A stretch of DNA of 64,000 nucleotides from Leifsonia sp. SCN 70-46 (GTDB taxonomy: Bacteria; Actinomycetota; Actinomycetes; Actinomycetales; Microbacteriaceae). The notes under the pieces are model-generated. The model was not told the DNA's origin, ran no database searches, and saw nothing but the letters and a program-made list of their open reading frames with translations. Position numbers and translations under genes: made by a program. How positions within the stretch are numbered: position 1 is the first letter of the stretch; every line of letters begins with the position of its first letter. The stretch lies in contig MEFY01000002.1 of assembly GCA_001725325.1 (NCBI GenBank), positions 496,001 to 560,000 of the forward strand, written 5' to 3'. Below are positions 52,940-61,116 of the stretch, in pieces.

Positions 52940-53794
52940 CTACCGCTCGATGTGGTCGAGGTGCAGCATGGCGGCGAGGTTCTTGTCGAGCTCGTCGTCC
53001 TGGAAGATCTTCTTCCAGTCGTCCTTGATGATCGTCTGCCGGCCGTAGTCCATGGCGATGAGGCACGCGTCGCTGAACGGGTTCGATCCCTTGAGGGTGT
53101 TCGCGAGCGCGACCTGGGTGTGGCCGAGCAGGATGCTCCGCGCGGCCTCGCGCGGCACGCCCATCGTGTTGACGGTCTCCTCGAGCGCCTCGGCGAGCAG
53201 GGCGCCGATCATGCACGCGACGGTCTCGACGAGCGTCGGCTCGAGCTGCGCCAGCTGCTTGACGGTCACCCAGTGCACGTCGACGACGGGGGCGAAGATC
53301 GCGCGGATGACCGTCTCGAGCAGCTCCTTCTTCGCGGGGTCGTCCGACTCGATGGCGCCGATCGCGTCCTGCGGGGCAGCGATGCCGCCGAACGTGTCCG
53401 CGTACTCCTCGGGCGTGTGGCGCTCGAGGAACACCGACGGGTGGCACGGGTGCGTCACGCCGCGGATCACGTCGTGGCGCTCCGCGAGCAGGCCCGCGTA
53501 GGCTGCGGCCGGGTCGAGCGTGAGCAGGATGGATCCGGGCTTGAGGTCGTCGATGATCGCCTTCGACACGGGGCCGAGCGCCAGGTCGGGCACGGCGAGG
53601 ACCACCACGTCGGAATCCTTGACCGCATCGGCGGTCTCGGTGAGCACGCGACCGGTCTCGAGCACGCGCTCCTGACCTGCGGGCGAGTTCTCGCTGTAGT
53701 AGACGGTGTGGGCGGTCTTGACGAGGTTGTTGGACACGCGCATGCCCATCTTCCCGCCGGCCCCGATCACGGCGATGGTGATGTTGTCGGTCAT
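52940..53794 (-). CDS. ApnO-like D-apionate oxidoisomerase candidate (PGDH_C family)
   Basis: A 284-residue Rossmann protein of the putative phosphogluconate dehydrogenase, NAD-binding family (PGDH_C domain). It has [20 protein letters not shown] at the start, [13 protein letters not shown], the segment HPCHPSVF (about 117-124), FGGIAA, a helical C-terminal half, and [12 protein letters not shown] near the end. D-apionate oxidoisomerase ApnO belongs to this family. AAGGAG precedes the ATG, which overlaps the upstream TIM-barrel stop (ATGA). The neighbours supply every later step from 3-oxo-isoapionate, which is the argument for ApnO; other family members with different substrates exist, so the call is tentative. 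Confidence 0.72.
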   Translation of the reverse strand: MTDNITIAVIGAGGKMGMRVSNNLVKTAHTVYYSENSPAGQERVLETGRVLTETADAVKDSDVVVLAVPDLALGPVSKAIIDDLKPGSILLTLDPAAAYAGLLAERHDVIRGVTHPCHPSVFLERHTPEEYADTFGGIAAPQDAIGAIESDDPAKKELLETVIRAIFAPVVDVHWVTVKQLAQLEPTLVETVACMIGALLAEALEETVNTMGVPREAARSILLGHTQVALANTLKGSNPFSDACLIAMDYGRQTIIKDDWKKIFQDDELDKNLAAMLHLDHIER

Positions 53795-54585
53795 TGCTTG
53801 CTCCTTAGATACGCGATGTTCTGTTCGTTCCACAGGTTCTCGAGCCTGCTGGTCTCGTCGAACGACCCCTGCCACGGCAGCCAGTGCTCGATGATCTGGT
53901 TCACGCCTCTGGCCTCCGGCTGCACGGTCGCGACCAGGTGGTCGTAGTCGAGCAGCCCCGTGCCGAGGGCAGCGCCCTCGAGCGTGAAGCCCACCCAGCC
54001 GTCGCGGCGGGTGAAGGCGAAGTCTTTGACGTGCACATTGGCGACGTAGGGGGCGGTGCGCTCCACGACGTCGCGCGGCAGCTCGAGGGCCGCGACCGTG
54101 TTGGCCGGGTCGAGGCAGATGCCGAGGCTCGGGCTGCCCACGGCCTCCACGAGCCCGACGAGGTCGGCGGTGCGCACCTGCTCGTAGGTCTCGAGGGCGA
54201 GGGTCACACCCGCGTCGGCATACGACGGCAGGGATGCCCGCAGCAGCGCCTCCGCCTCGCCCATGCTCGGGCGGTGCTCCGCCGTGTTCACCATGCTGCG
54301 CACGACCGTGGCCCCCAGCACGTCGGCGAGGTGAAGGAATGTGGCGAGGTGCTCCTGCCCGACGCCGCGCGTGCCGAGCTCGATGCCGATGCCGAGCTCG
54401 TCCGCGAGCGAGCGCAGGGCCGCGAGCTCCGCGGCCGAGTAGCCGAGGATCGGCAGGTAGTCGCAGATCTGGAAGACTCCCACGCCGAGGTCGCGCGTGC
54501 GGTGCAGCATCGCGGGGAGCGAGAGCGGTTCGGGCGCGCGCTCGGAGTGCTGCCAGAAGAAGGAGTAGGTGCCGAGGCCGATCAT
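53791..54585 (-). CDS. TIM-barrel isomerase/decarboxylase-like, OiaC candidate
   Basis: A 264-residue xylose-isomerase-like TIM barrel. Metal-ligand candidates are in LALETYEQV, GICLDPANT, NVHVKDFAF and the late NQIIEHWLPWQ. The 3-oxo-isoapionate decarboxylase OiaC, which yields L-erythrulose, is a protein of this type; hydroxypyruvate isomerase-like enzymes are the alternative. Overlaps both neighbours by 4 bases (54582-54585 and 53791-53794). Its place between the TIM-like and ApnO-like genes supports the decarboxylase role. The residue-level match was not checked. Confidence 0.72.
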   Translation of the reverse strand: MIGLGTYSFFWQHSERAPEPLSLPAMLHRTRDLGVGVFQICDYLPILGYSAAELAALRSLADELGIGIELGTRGVGQEHLATFLHLADVLGATVVRSMVNTAEHRPSMGEAEALLRASLPSYADAGVTLALETYEQVRTADLVGLVEAVGSPSLGICLDPANTVAALELPRDVVERTAPYVANVHVKDFAFTRRDGWVGFTLEGAALGTGLLDYDHLVATVQPEARGVNQIIEHWLPWQGSFDETSRLENLWNEQNIAYLRSKQ

Positions 54586-55280
54586 CGGGAGACCGCCTCC
54601 TCGATGACCCGGGCGAGGGCGGCCGGGTCATGGGCGAAGCGGCCGAGGAAGAGGCCGTCGACGTCGTCGCCCAGGGTCGTCAGCAGGCCGGGTCCGGCGC
54701 TGCCGCCGTAGATGACGCGGTGGCCGACGGACTTGAGGGCGGAGCACACGGCGCGGATGTGGTCCGCCGGCGCGGGCTCGGGCGCGCCGATCGCCCACAC
54801 GGGCTCGTAGGCGACGAGCACCTCGCCCGCGGGGGCGTGCTCCAGCTGCGCCAGGCAGGAGGCGACGGCATCCTCGGCGCTCACGCGCCCGGTCTCGCCG
54901 ATGCAGAGCACGGGCGTGAGCCCGTTGCGCAGGGCCGCGGCGGTCTTGAGCGCCACGACCTCCTCGGTCTCGCCGAACAGGCGGCGACGCTCGGCGTGGC
55001 CGACCTCCGCGTAGCGGACCCCGAGCTCCGCGAGCTCGGCGCCGGAGACCTCGCCCGTGAAAGCCCCGGCGTCCTCCCAGAAGAGGTCCTGCGCCCCGAC
55101 GGCGACCGTGGTGTCGGCGAAGGCCTGGAGGGCGGCGGGGATCGAGACGAAGGAGGGGATGACGAACACGTCGACGTCCGTGCGGTCGCCGACGAGGTCC
55201 GCGACGCGCGCGAACCAGTCGCGCGCCTGCCCGGGCCCGAAGTACATCTTCAGGCTCACCCCCACCGTCGTCGTGGTCAT
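54582..55280 (-). CDS. Triose-phosphate isomerase-like (L-erythrulose 1-phosphate isomerase candidate)
   Basis: A 232-residue TIM-family isomerase with Lys11 (GVSLKMYFGP), His near 95 (GHAERRRLFGE), Glu near 160 (AYEPVWAIG) and the phosphate loop GGSAGPG. The first motif reads SLKMY instead of the NWKM of glycolytic TpiA, as in the EryH/LerI tetrulose phosphate isomerases. It overlaps the RpiB-like gene by one base. Context suggests it converts L-erythrulose 1-phosphate to D-erythrulose 4-phosphate; a second glycolytic TpiA should exist elsewhere in the genome. Confidence 0.8.
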   Translation of the reverse strand: MTTTTVGVSLKMYFGPGQARDWFARVADLVGDRTDVDVFVIPSFVSIPAALQAFADTTVAVGAQDLFWEDAGAFTGEVSGAELAELGVRYAEVGHAERRRLFGETEEVVALKTAAALRNGLTPVLCIGETGRVSAEDAVASCLAQLEHAPAGEVLVAYEPVWAIGAPEPAPADHIRAVCSALKSVGHRVIYGGSAGPGLLTTLGDDVDGLFLGRFAHDPAALARVIEEAVSR

Positions 55281-55747
55281 CAGCAGGCGCCGGTGGTCTC
55301 GTACTGGTCGAGCACGGCGACCTTCTCCGCCGAGGCGGAGGTCTCGTCGAATCGGTAGGTGAGCCACTCCCGCACGAGGCGGCGGGCGAGCTCGACGCCG
55401 ATGACGCGCTGGCCGAGGGCGAGCACCTGCGCGTTGTTGCTCAGCACGAGGCGCTCCACCGAGAAGGAGTCGTGGGCGACCGACGCGCGGATGCCCTTGA
55501 CCTTGTTCGCCGCCATCGCGACGCCCATGCCCGTGCCGCACACGAGCAGGCCGCGGTCGGCCTCACCCGACGCGACGAGCTCGCCCACGGCGACACCCAC
55601 GCGCGGGTACGGCGTGTGCCCGTCGGCGTCCACGCCCACGTCGGTCACGAACTCGACGAGCTCGTTGAGCTCGAGGTCGTTCTTGAGGATCTCCTTGTAG
55701 TCGAATCCGGCGTCGTCGGAGCCGATGGCGATGCGGAGCTTGTTCAC
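55280..55747 (-). CDS. RpiB-like sugar phosphate isomerase (D-erythrulose 4-phosphate isomerase candidate)
   Basis: A 155-residue RpiB/LacAB-family isomerase. It starts LRIAIGSDDAGFDYKEIL, and the catalytic Cys is in LLVCGTGMGVAMAANKVKG, followed by RASVAHDSFSVERLVLSNNAQVLALG. In tetritol pathways the RpiB homologue (EryI/DerI) turns D-erythrulose 4-phosphate into D-erythrose 4-phosphate; that fits the kinase and TIM-like partners. It overlaps the kinase gene by 4 bases. A standard ribose 5-phosphate isomerase role cannot be excluded. Confidence 0.84.
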   Translation of the reverse strand: MNKLRIAIGSDDAGFDYKEILKNDLELNELVEFVTDVGVDADGHTPYPRVGVAVGELVASGEADRGLLVCGTGMGVAMAANKVKGIRASVAHDSFSVERLVLSNNAQVLALGQRVIGVELARRLVREWLTYRFDETSASAEKVAVLDQYETTGAC

Positions 55748-57453
55748 TGGTTCTCCTTAAGAACTCTGCTGAGGCGCGTCACGATGAGCGCGAGGGAATG
55801 GGCGCCCGCGTCGGGCGTGCCCAGGCTCTTCTCCGCGTGGGGCCGCGCGCGGCCCATCTTCGGGAGCAGATCTGCGGTCGCCGCCGCTGCGGCGGTGGAT
55901 GCCTCGGCGGCCACGGTCCACGCGTCGGCGAGGCGGGCCCCGCCGTCGATCTCGCGGCTCAGGGTCTCGGCGAACGGCACGAGCGAGTCGACCATCGTCT
56001 TGTCGCCCACGACGGCCCCGAATCCGAGGATGGCGTTCTTCGCCGCCTGGACTCCGGCGCCCACCGAGCCGGCGGCCGGCTTGTCGGTGTCGCCGAGCTC
56101 GGCGGCGAGGGCGCGCAGCGCGGCCCCCCAGATCGCGCCGGACGTTCCGCCCGCGCGGTCGGCCCACGCGTCGCCCGCGCGCTCGAGCAGGGTCTGCGCC
56201 CCCGCGCCCGCCCCGAGCAGTTCGAGGGCGGCGGCCTGGGCGGCGTGGGATCCACGCTGCATGCCGATGCCGTGGTCGCCGTCTCCCGCGACGGCGTCGA
56301 TGCGGCCGAGTTCGTCGACGTTCTCGTCGATGACGGCGGCGATGGCCTCGATCGCGAGGTAGGCGGTCTTGGCGGCGAGCTGGGACTCAGCGCTCGCGGG
56401 CGATATCTCGACGCGCTCGACCAGAGCCTCCTCCCGCGTGTCCTGAGCCGTCGCGGCGATGGACCCCTTGCGGTAGGCGGGGGTGTCGGCGGGGGCGCGC
56501 CAGAACGACTCGAGCTCGTCGTCGAGCCAGAAGAGGGTCAGCGATGCCCCGGCCATGTCGAACGACGTGACGAGCTCGCCGACCTCGGGCTCCACGACGG
56601 TGAGCCCGGCCTGCCCGAGAAGCGCGGCGATCCGGCGGTAGACGACGAACAGCTCCTCGTACTTGATGGAGCCGAGGCCGTTGAGGATCACCGCGACCCG
56701 GTCGCCCGAATGCTCGGGTCGCTCGGCGAGGAGCGTCGTGACGAAGAGCTCGGCGAGGCCGTCGGCCGTGGGGATGTCCGTCTCGTCGATGCCCGGCTCG
56801 CCGTGGATGCCGATGCCTACGCCCATGCGGCCGTCGGGGATCGTGAACAGCGGCTCGGCGGCGCCCGGGAGCGTGCATCCCGTGAACGCGACGCCGAACG
56901 AACGGGTCATGTCGTTGGCCTTCTGCGCCACGCGCTCGACGTCGTCGAGGGAGTAGCCGGCCTCGGAGGCGGCGGCCGCGGCCTTGAAGACCGTGAGGTC
57001 GCCCGCGATGCCGCGGCGCTTGTGCTTCTCCGCGATGCTCGCGGAGGCGATGTCGTCGGTGACGACGACCGTGCGGGTGTCGATGCCGTCGGCGCGCAGC
57101 TGCTCCTGCGCGTGGGTGAAGTTGAGCACGTCGCCCGCGTAGTTGCCGTACGTGAGGAGCACGCCGCCACCCAGGTTCGCGGCCTTCGAGACCGAGAGCA
57201 CCTGCTGGGCGGAGGGCGACGCGAAGAGGTTGCCCATGGCCGCGCCGTGCGCGAGGCCCTGGCCGACGATGCCGCCGAAGGCGGGGTAGTGGCCCGATCC
57301 GCCGCCGATGATGACGGCGACGGTGCCGGGAGTGGAGACCGTCGAGCGCACGACGCCGCCCGTGACGCGGCGCACCTGGGCGGAGTTCGCGGCGACGAAT
57401 CCTTCGATCATCTCGTCCGCGAACGCGGCGGGATCGTTGAAGAGGCGGGTCAT
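55744..57453 (-). CDS. Dihydroxyacetone/erythrulose kinase, DhaK-DhaL fusion
   Basis: ATP-dependent kinase of 569 residues. The DhaK domain (about 1-330) has IGGGSGHYPAF and the substrate-binding His in GIGIHGEPGID. The DhaL domain (about 370-565) holds the ATP/metal motif AGDGDHGIGMQRG and GGTSGAIWG. Single-chain fusions are typical of the ATP-dependent dihydroxyacetone kinases and of the LerK/DerK erythrulose kinases. GGAG lies about 7 bases before ATG 57453. With RpiB-like and TIM-like genes directly downstream, L-erythrulose is the likely substrate. Confidence 0.86.
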   Translation of the reverse strand: MTRLFNDPAAFADEMIEGFVAANSAQVRRVTGGVVRSTVSTPGTVAVIIGGGSGHYPAFGGIVGQGLAHGAAMGNLFASPSAQQVLSVSKAANLGGGVLLTYGNYAGDVLNFTHAQEQLRADGIDTRTVVVTDDIASASIAEKHKRRGIAGDLTVFKAAAAASEAGYSLDDVERVAQKANDMTRSFGVAFTGCTLPGAAEPLFTIPDGRMGVGIGIHGEPGIDETDIPTADGLAELFVTTLLAERPEHSGDRVAVILNGLGSIKYEELFVVYRRIAALLGQAGLTVVEPEVGELVTSFDMAGASLTLFWLDDELESFWRAPADTPAYRKGSIAATAQDTREEALVERVEISPASAESQLAAKTAYLAIEAIAAVIDENVDELGRIDAVAGDGDHGIGMQRGSHAAQAAALELLGAGAGAQTLLERAGDAWADRAGGTSGAIWGAALRALAAELGDTDKPAAGSVGAGVQAAKNAILGFGAVVGDKTMVDSLVPFAETLSREIDGGARLADAWTVAAEASTAAAAATADLLPKMGRARPHAEKSLGTPDAGAHSLALIVTRLSRVLKENQ

Positions 57454-57475
57454 GGTGCAGCTCCGGGGGGTTGAA

Positions 57476-57509
57476 CCGCGGCGGCGGTGAATGGGCACCG
57501 CCGCCGCGG
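57476..57509 (-). terminator. Hairpin between the MFS and kinase genes
   Basis: A perfect 14-bp stem (57476-57489 with 57496-57509) and a 6-base loop lie between the transporter stop and the kinase start on the minus strand. No U tract. It may stabilise or attenuate the mRNA so that transporter and enzyme levels differ. Confidence 0.72.
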
Positions 57510-57516
57510 AAGGTTG

Positions 57517-58890
57517 TTACTTGGTGAGGGCCGGCTCGACGAGTGCGGCCTCGGTGACCTTCTTGCGGCGCGCGAGCAGCAGCATGAGCACACCCGAGAG
57601 GGCCATGAAGCCGCCGACCACGAGCATGGGCAGCTCGTAGTGCGGGGTGTCGCCCACCTTCGTCGCGTCCGCGAGCGCACCCGTGATGTACGGGGCGGAG
57701 AAGCCAGCGAGGTTGCCGATCGTGTTGATGAGCGCGATGCCCGCGGCGGCGGCCGCACCCGTGAGGAACTGCGTGGGCAGCGTCCAGAAGTTGGGCAGCG
57801 CCGAGAAGATCGACATCGCCGTGACGGCGATGATGGCGATCGTGACCGCGGGCGATCCGCCGAACAGCGCGAGCGGGATGCTCACGGCGCCGAGGAACGC
57901 GGGGATCACGATGTGCCACGTCTTGAGACCGCGACGGTTGGCGTCACGCGCCCAGAAGTGCAGAGCGATGGCGGCCGGCACGTAGGGGATCGCCGTGATG
58001 AGCCCCTTCTGGAAGACGTCGAACTCCACGCCGAACTGAGCCTGGAAGCCCGCGATGATCGTCGGGAGGAAGAAGCCCAGCGCGTACAGGCCGTAGATGA
58101 AGCCGAAGTAGATGAAGGCGAGGACCCACACGCGACCGCTCTTGAAGGCGTCGCCGATGCGGCCCTTCTGGTTCACGGCCTCGGTCTTGTTCTTCTCGCC
58201 CTCGAGGGCCGCGGTGAGCCAGGTCTTCTCCTCGGCGGTGAGCCACTTGGCGTCGGCCGGACGGTCCTTGAGGTAGAACCACGCGATGATGCCGACGATG
58301 ATCGCGGGAATGGCGACGCCGAGGAACATGACGCGCCAGCCGTCGAGCCCGAAGAGTCCGTGCTGCTGGATGAGAAGGCCCGCGAAGGGGGCGCCGATGA
58401 CGGTCGTGAGCGGCTGCGCCAGGTAGAAGAGGGCGAGGATCTTGCCGCGGTGCGCCGCCGGCACCCACAGGCTCAGGAACAGGATCGCACCGGGGAAGAA
58501 GCCGGCCTCGGCGACACCGAGGAGGAAGCGCAGGCCGACGAGCTGCTCGAAGTTGCCCACCCACGTGAAGAGGAGGGCGACGATGCCCCAGCTCACCATG
58601 ATGCGGGCGAGCCACTTTCGTGCGCCGAAGCGGTGCAGGGCGAGGTTGCTGGGCACCTCGAGCAGGATGTAGCCGATGAAGAAGACGCCCGAGGCGAAGC
58701 CGAACTGGGCAGCCGAGAGGCCGAGGCTCTCGTTCATGCCGTTGGGCGCCGCGAAGCCGATCGCGGTGCGGTCGAGGTAGTTGATGAAGAACATCAGGGC
58801 GACGAACGGCACGAGCCGGACGGCGACCTTCTTGATCGCGGATTTCTCCACTGCCGAGGCGACAGCAGGAGAGGTTGTGGTGGTGTCCAC
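57517..58890 (-). CDS. MFS transporter, anion:cation symporter (ACS) family
   Basis: A 457-residue, 12-segment MFS symporter. The ACS family is recognised from MFFINYLDRTAIGFAAP, the motif around LEVPSNLALHRFGARKWLARIMVSWG and FLLGVAEAGFFPGAILFLSLWVP. ACS members import organic anions such as sugar acids and glucarate/galactonate. GTG start at 58890 with AAGGAG 6 bases upstream. First gene of the six-gene operon; a sugar acid such as D-apionate would fit. Confidence 0.9.
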   Translation of the reverse strand: MDTTTTSPAVASAVEKSAIKKVAVRLVPFVALMFFINYLDRTAIGFAAPNGMNESLGLSAAQFGFASGVFFIGYILLEVPSNLALHRFGARKWLARIMVSWGIVALLFTWVGNFEQLVGLRFLLGVAEAGFFPGAILFLSLWVPAAHRGKILALFYLAQPLTTVIGAPFAGLLIQQHGLFGLDGWRVMFLGVAIPAIIVGIIAWFYLKDRPADAKWLTAEEKTWLTAALEGEKNKTEAVNQKGRIGDAFKSGRVWVLAFIYFGFIYGLYALGFFLPTIIAGFQAQFGVEFDVFQKGLITAIPYVPAAIALHFWARDANRRGLKTWHIVIPAFLGAVSIPLALFGGSPAVTIAIIAVTAMSIFSALPNFWTLPTQFLTGAAAAAGIALINTIGNLAGFSAPYITGALADATKVGDTPHYELPMLVVGGFMALSGVLMLLLARRKKVTEAALVEPALTK

Positions 58891-58979
58891 ATTGACTCCT
58901 TAGTGGGGGGACGGGATGCAACCCCCGCCTGTAACCCTCGGTGGTCGCGCGGTCCAGTATTCGCCGTCGTCGGGAACTC

Positions 58980-58993
58980 GTCAACCGGTTGAC
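58980..58993. promoter_or_regulatory. GntR-type operator, perfect 14-bp palindrome
   Basis: GTCAACCGGTTGAC (58980-58993) is self-complementary and is followed by the half-site-like CCAGTTGA. It overlaps the -35-like TTGACG of the MFS gene (complement of 58979-58984; AATACT lies 17 bases away) and lies just upstream of the regulator's -35. The adjacent GntR protein can thus repress both directions. Confidence 0.78.
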
Positions 58994-58996
58994 CAG

Positions 58997-59024
58997 TTGA
59001 GAGCTCGGTCGCGCTTGCTAACGT
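58997..59024 (+). promoter_or_regulatory. Leaderless promoter of the GntR gene
   Basis: TTGAGA (58997-59002) and TAACGT (59019-59024) are 16 bases apart. The first transcribed base would be at or next to ATG 59031, and there is no ribosome site. Confidence 0.68.
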
Positions 59025-59030
59025 GTGCCT

Positions 59031-59768
59031 ATGCCCGCGTATCCCAACGACTCCTCGGCCGAGATCGCCGCGTCGATCGGGAGCCTGTCGGGCGGCACCC
59101 CGGTGTCGGCGATCGCCAAGCGCCTGCTCGAGATCTTCACCAACGGCACCATCGAGGCGGGCACGCGCCTGCCCCCCGAACGGCAGCTCGCGACGACCCT
59201 GGGCGTCGGCCGTTCCGCCGTGCGCGAGGCCCTCGCGGCCCTCGAGATCCTCGGCATCGTCGACGTGCGCCCCGGCTCGGGCACCTACCTGCGCGGCAAC
59301 GCGAGCGAGCTGCTCCCCCAGACCCTCAGCTGGGGGCTCATGCTCGGCGAGCCGAAGACCCTCGAGCTCATCGAGGTGCGCGGTGCCCTCGAGATCTACG
59401 CCGCACGCCTCGCGGCGACGAGGATGACCGACGAGGAGCTCGTGCGCCTCGGCCAGCGGGTCGACGAGATGCGCGCATCCCGCGACGACCTGCGCCGGTT
59501 CGTCGAGGCAGACCTGCAGTTCCACCTCGAACTCGCGCGCAGCACCGACAACTCCGTGCTCCTCGACCTGCTGCAGAGCATCCGCTCGCTCCTGCGGGTG
59601 TGGGTCGACCGCGCTGTGCAGGACACCGTGCACGCCGAGGACGCCATCCGCGAGCACGCCGCCGTGCACGCGGCGATCGCCACGCGCGACCCGGACGCCG
59701 CCGCCTCCGCGATGGCCGCGCACATGAACACCGCAGGCAAGCGCCTCGCCACCTCGCTCACACCGTGA
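59031..59768 (+). CDS. GntR/FadR-family transcriptional regulator
   Basis: A 245-residue FadR-type GntR protein. The N-terminal winged helix is AGTRLPPERQLATTLGVGRSAVREALAALEILGIVDVRPGSGTYL (about 43-88); the C-terminal FCD domain has metal-ligand candidates in EADLQFHLELA and HAAVHAAI. The ATG at 59031 fits the leaderless promoter. It is divergent from the tetrulose/apionate operon and co-transcribed with the lactonase, so it most likely senses a sugar acid and regulates both through the 58980 palindrome. Confidence 0.92.
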   Translation: MPAYPNDSSAEIAASIGSLSGGTPVSAIAKRLLEIFTNGTIEAGTRLPPERQLATTLGVGRSAVREALAALEILGIVDVRPGSGTYLRGNASELLPQTLSWGLMLGEPKTLELIEVRGALEIYAARLAATRMTDEELVRLGQRVDEMRASRDDLRRFVEADLQFHLELARSTDNSVLLDLLQSIRSLLRVWVDRAVQDTVHAEDAIREHAAVHAAIATRDPDAAASAMAAHMNTAGKRLATSLTP

Positions 59769-60610
59769 GCGGGCTGCTCGCCGAGGGCGCGTCGCTCGAG
59801 AAGCTCTGGACGGGCACGGCCTGGGGTGAGGGCCCCGTGTGGTTGCCCGCCGAGGGGGTGCTCGTGTGGAGCGACATCCCCCACAGCCGCGTGCTGCAGT
59901 ACGACGCCGGCACCGTGACCGTGCGCCACGCCGACGCCGAGTACGCCAACGGCCGGACGCTCGACCGCGACGGCGCCATCGTGCAGTGCAGCCACGGCCG
60001 CCGCGCTATCGAGCGCGAGGTCGACGGGATGCCCGTGGTCGTCGTCGACCGCTGGGCCGGGGGGCGGTTCAACTCCCCCAACGACGTCGTCGTCGCGCGC
60101 GACGGCGCCATCTGGTTCACCGACCCGCCCTACGGCCTGCACGAGAGCGGTGCGGAGGGGCATCCCGGCTCGCAGGACTACGACGGCTGCTACGTGTTCC
60201 GCTACGCGGACGGGGTCGCCGAGCCCGTCATCACCGACATGGTGCACCCCAACGGGCTCGCGTTCTCGCCCGACGAGTCGCTGCTCTACGTCGCCGACAC
60301 GGCGTGGTTCTGGCAGCCCGAGGTCACGCCCGTGATCCGCGTGTACGACACGACGACGTGGCAGGGGCGGGTGTTCGCGACGCCGAGCGGGGTCGCCGAC
60401 GGGTTCCGCGTCGACACCCTCGGACGCGTGTGGACGTCGTGCGGGGAGTCGGTGCGCGTGTACTCGCCCGAGGGCGAGGTGCTGCTCGACATTCCCGTGC
60501 CGGAGCGCGTCGGCAACCTGTGCTTCGGCGGACCGGACGGCCACGACCTGTACATCGCCGCGGGCACGAGCCTCTACCGCGTCGCGACGACGGCGACCGA
60601 CGCCGCCTGA
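59765..60610 (+). CDS. SMP-30/gluconolactonase-family lactonase
   Basis: A 281-residue six-bladed propeller lactonase. Metal-site residues are in WGEGPVWLP (Glu), FNSPNDVVVARDG (Asn) and ADGFRVDTLGRVW (Asp). The GTG overlaps the GntR stop by 4 bases. It hydrolyses an aldonolactone to the aldonic acid; in this setting D-apionolactone to D-apionate would supply the neighbouring operon, although the characterised D-apionolactonase is of another family as I recall. Could equally serve L-rhamnono- or other lactones. Confidence 0.88.
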   Translation: MSGLLAEGASLEKLWTGTAWGEGPVWLPAEGVLVWSDIPHSRVLQYDAGTVTVRHADAEYANGRTLDRDGAIVQCSHGRRAIEREVDGMPVVVVDRWAGGRFNSPNDVVVARDGAIWFTDPPYGLHESGAEGHPGSQDYDGCYVFRYADGVAEPVITDMVHPNGLAFSPDESLLYVADTAWFWQPEVTPVIRVYDTTTWQGRVFATPSGVADGFRVDTLGRVWTSCGESVRVYSPEGEVLLDIPVPERVGNLCFGGPDGHDLYIAAGTSLYRVATTATDAA

Positions 60611-60623
60611 GCCTCCGAACGGT

Positions 60624-60683
60624 CCCGCCCGCGAAACTTTCCGTCGCGGCGAAACTTTCCGGCGTCCGCGAAAGTTGGGCGGG
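60624..60683. terminator. Repeat-rich hairpin between convergent genes
   Basis: CCCGCCC (60624-60630) pairs with GGGCGGG (60677-60683), and two copies of GCGAAACTTTCCG (60631-60643, 60649-60661) face GCGAAAGTT (60668-60676). The structure lies between the lactonase gene and the convergent decarboxylase-like gene and probably ends both transcripts. Confidence 0.6.
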
Positions 60684-60698
60684 TGGGAAAGGGCCGTC

Positions 60699-61106
60699 TC
60701 AGGCCTGCGGACCCAACGGCTCCGGGATCTCGCACCCGAGCTCGATGAGCTGGTCGGTCACGACGCGGATGGCGTTGAGCGCCTTCGGGAAGCCGCAGTA
60801 CTGCACGACGTGGATGACCGTCTCGAGGATCTCCGTCGGGGAGCACCCCACCCGGATGGCGCCGCGCGTGTGTCCGCGCAGCTGCGGCTCGAGCCCGCCG
60901 ATCGTCACGAGCGACGCGAGCGACAGCAGCTCGCGCTGCGCGAGCGTGAGCCCGGGGCGGGAGTAGATGTCGCCGAAGTTGAACTCGATGCCGAAGCGGG
61001 CCAGATCCTGCGCCAGCCCCGTCTGCATCTCGACGAGGCCCTCCGACTTGCCCTCGCCGTAGACCTCGTCGAACCAGCGCTTGCCGCGCTCCAGCCGCTC
61101 GCTCAT
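60699..61106 (-). CDS. Carboxymuconolactone decarboxylase (CMD) family protein
   Basis: A 135-residue CMD/AhpD-like protein: LTLAQRELLSLASLVTIGGLEPQLRGHTRGAIRVGCSPTEILETVIHVVQYCGFPKALNAI is the family core. The CxxC redox pair of AhpD-type members is absent, which points to the decarboxylase-like or an unknown role. It lies 10 bases after the SDR gene and is probably co-transcribed from the promoter near 61900. The substrate is unknown. Confidence 0.88.
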   Translation of the reverse strand: MSERLERGKRWFDEVYGEGKSEGLVEMQTGLAQDLARFGIEFNFGDIYSRPGLTLAQRELLSLASLVTIGGLEPQLRGHTRGAIRVGCSPTEILETVIHVVQYCGFPKALNAIRVVTDQLIELGCEIPEPLGPQA

Positions 61107-61116
61107 GTGCTTCCTC

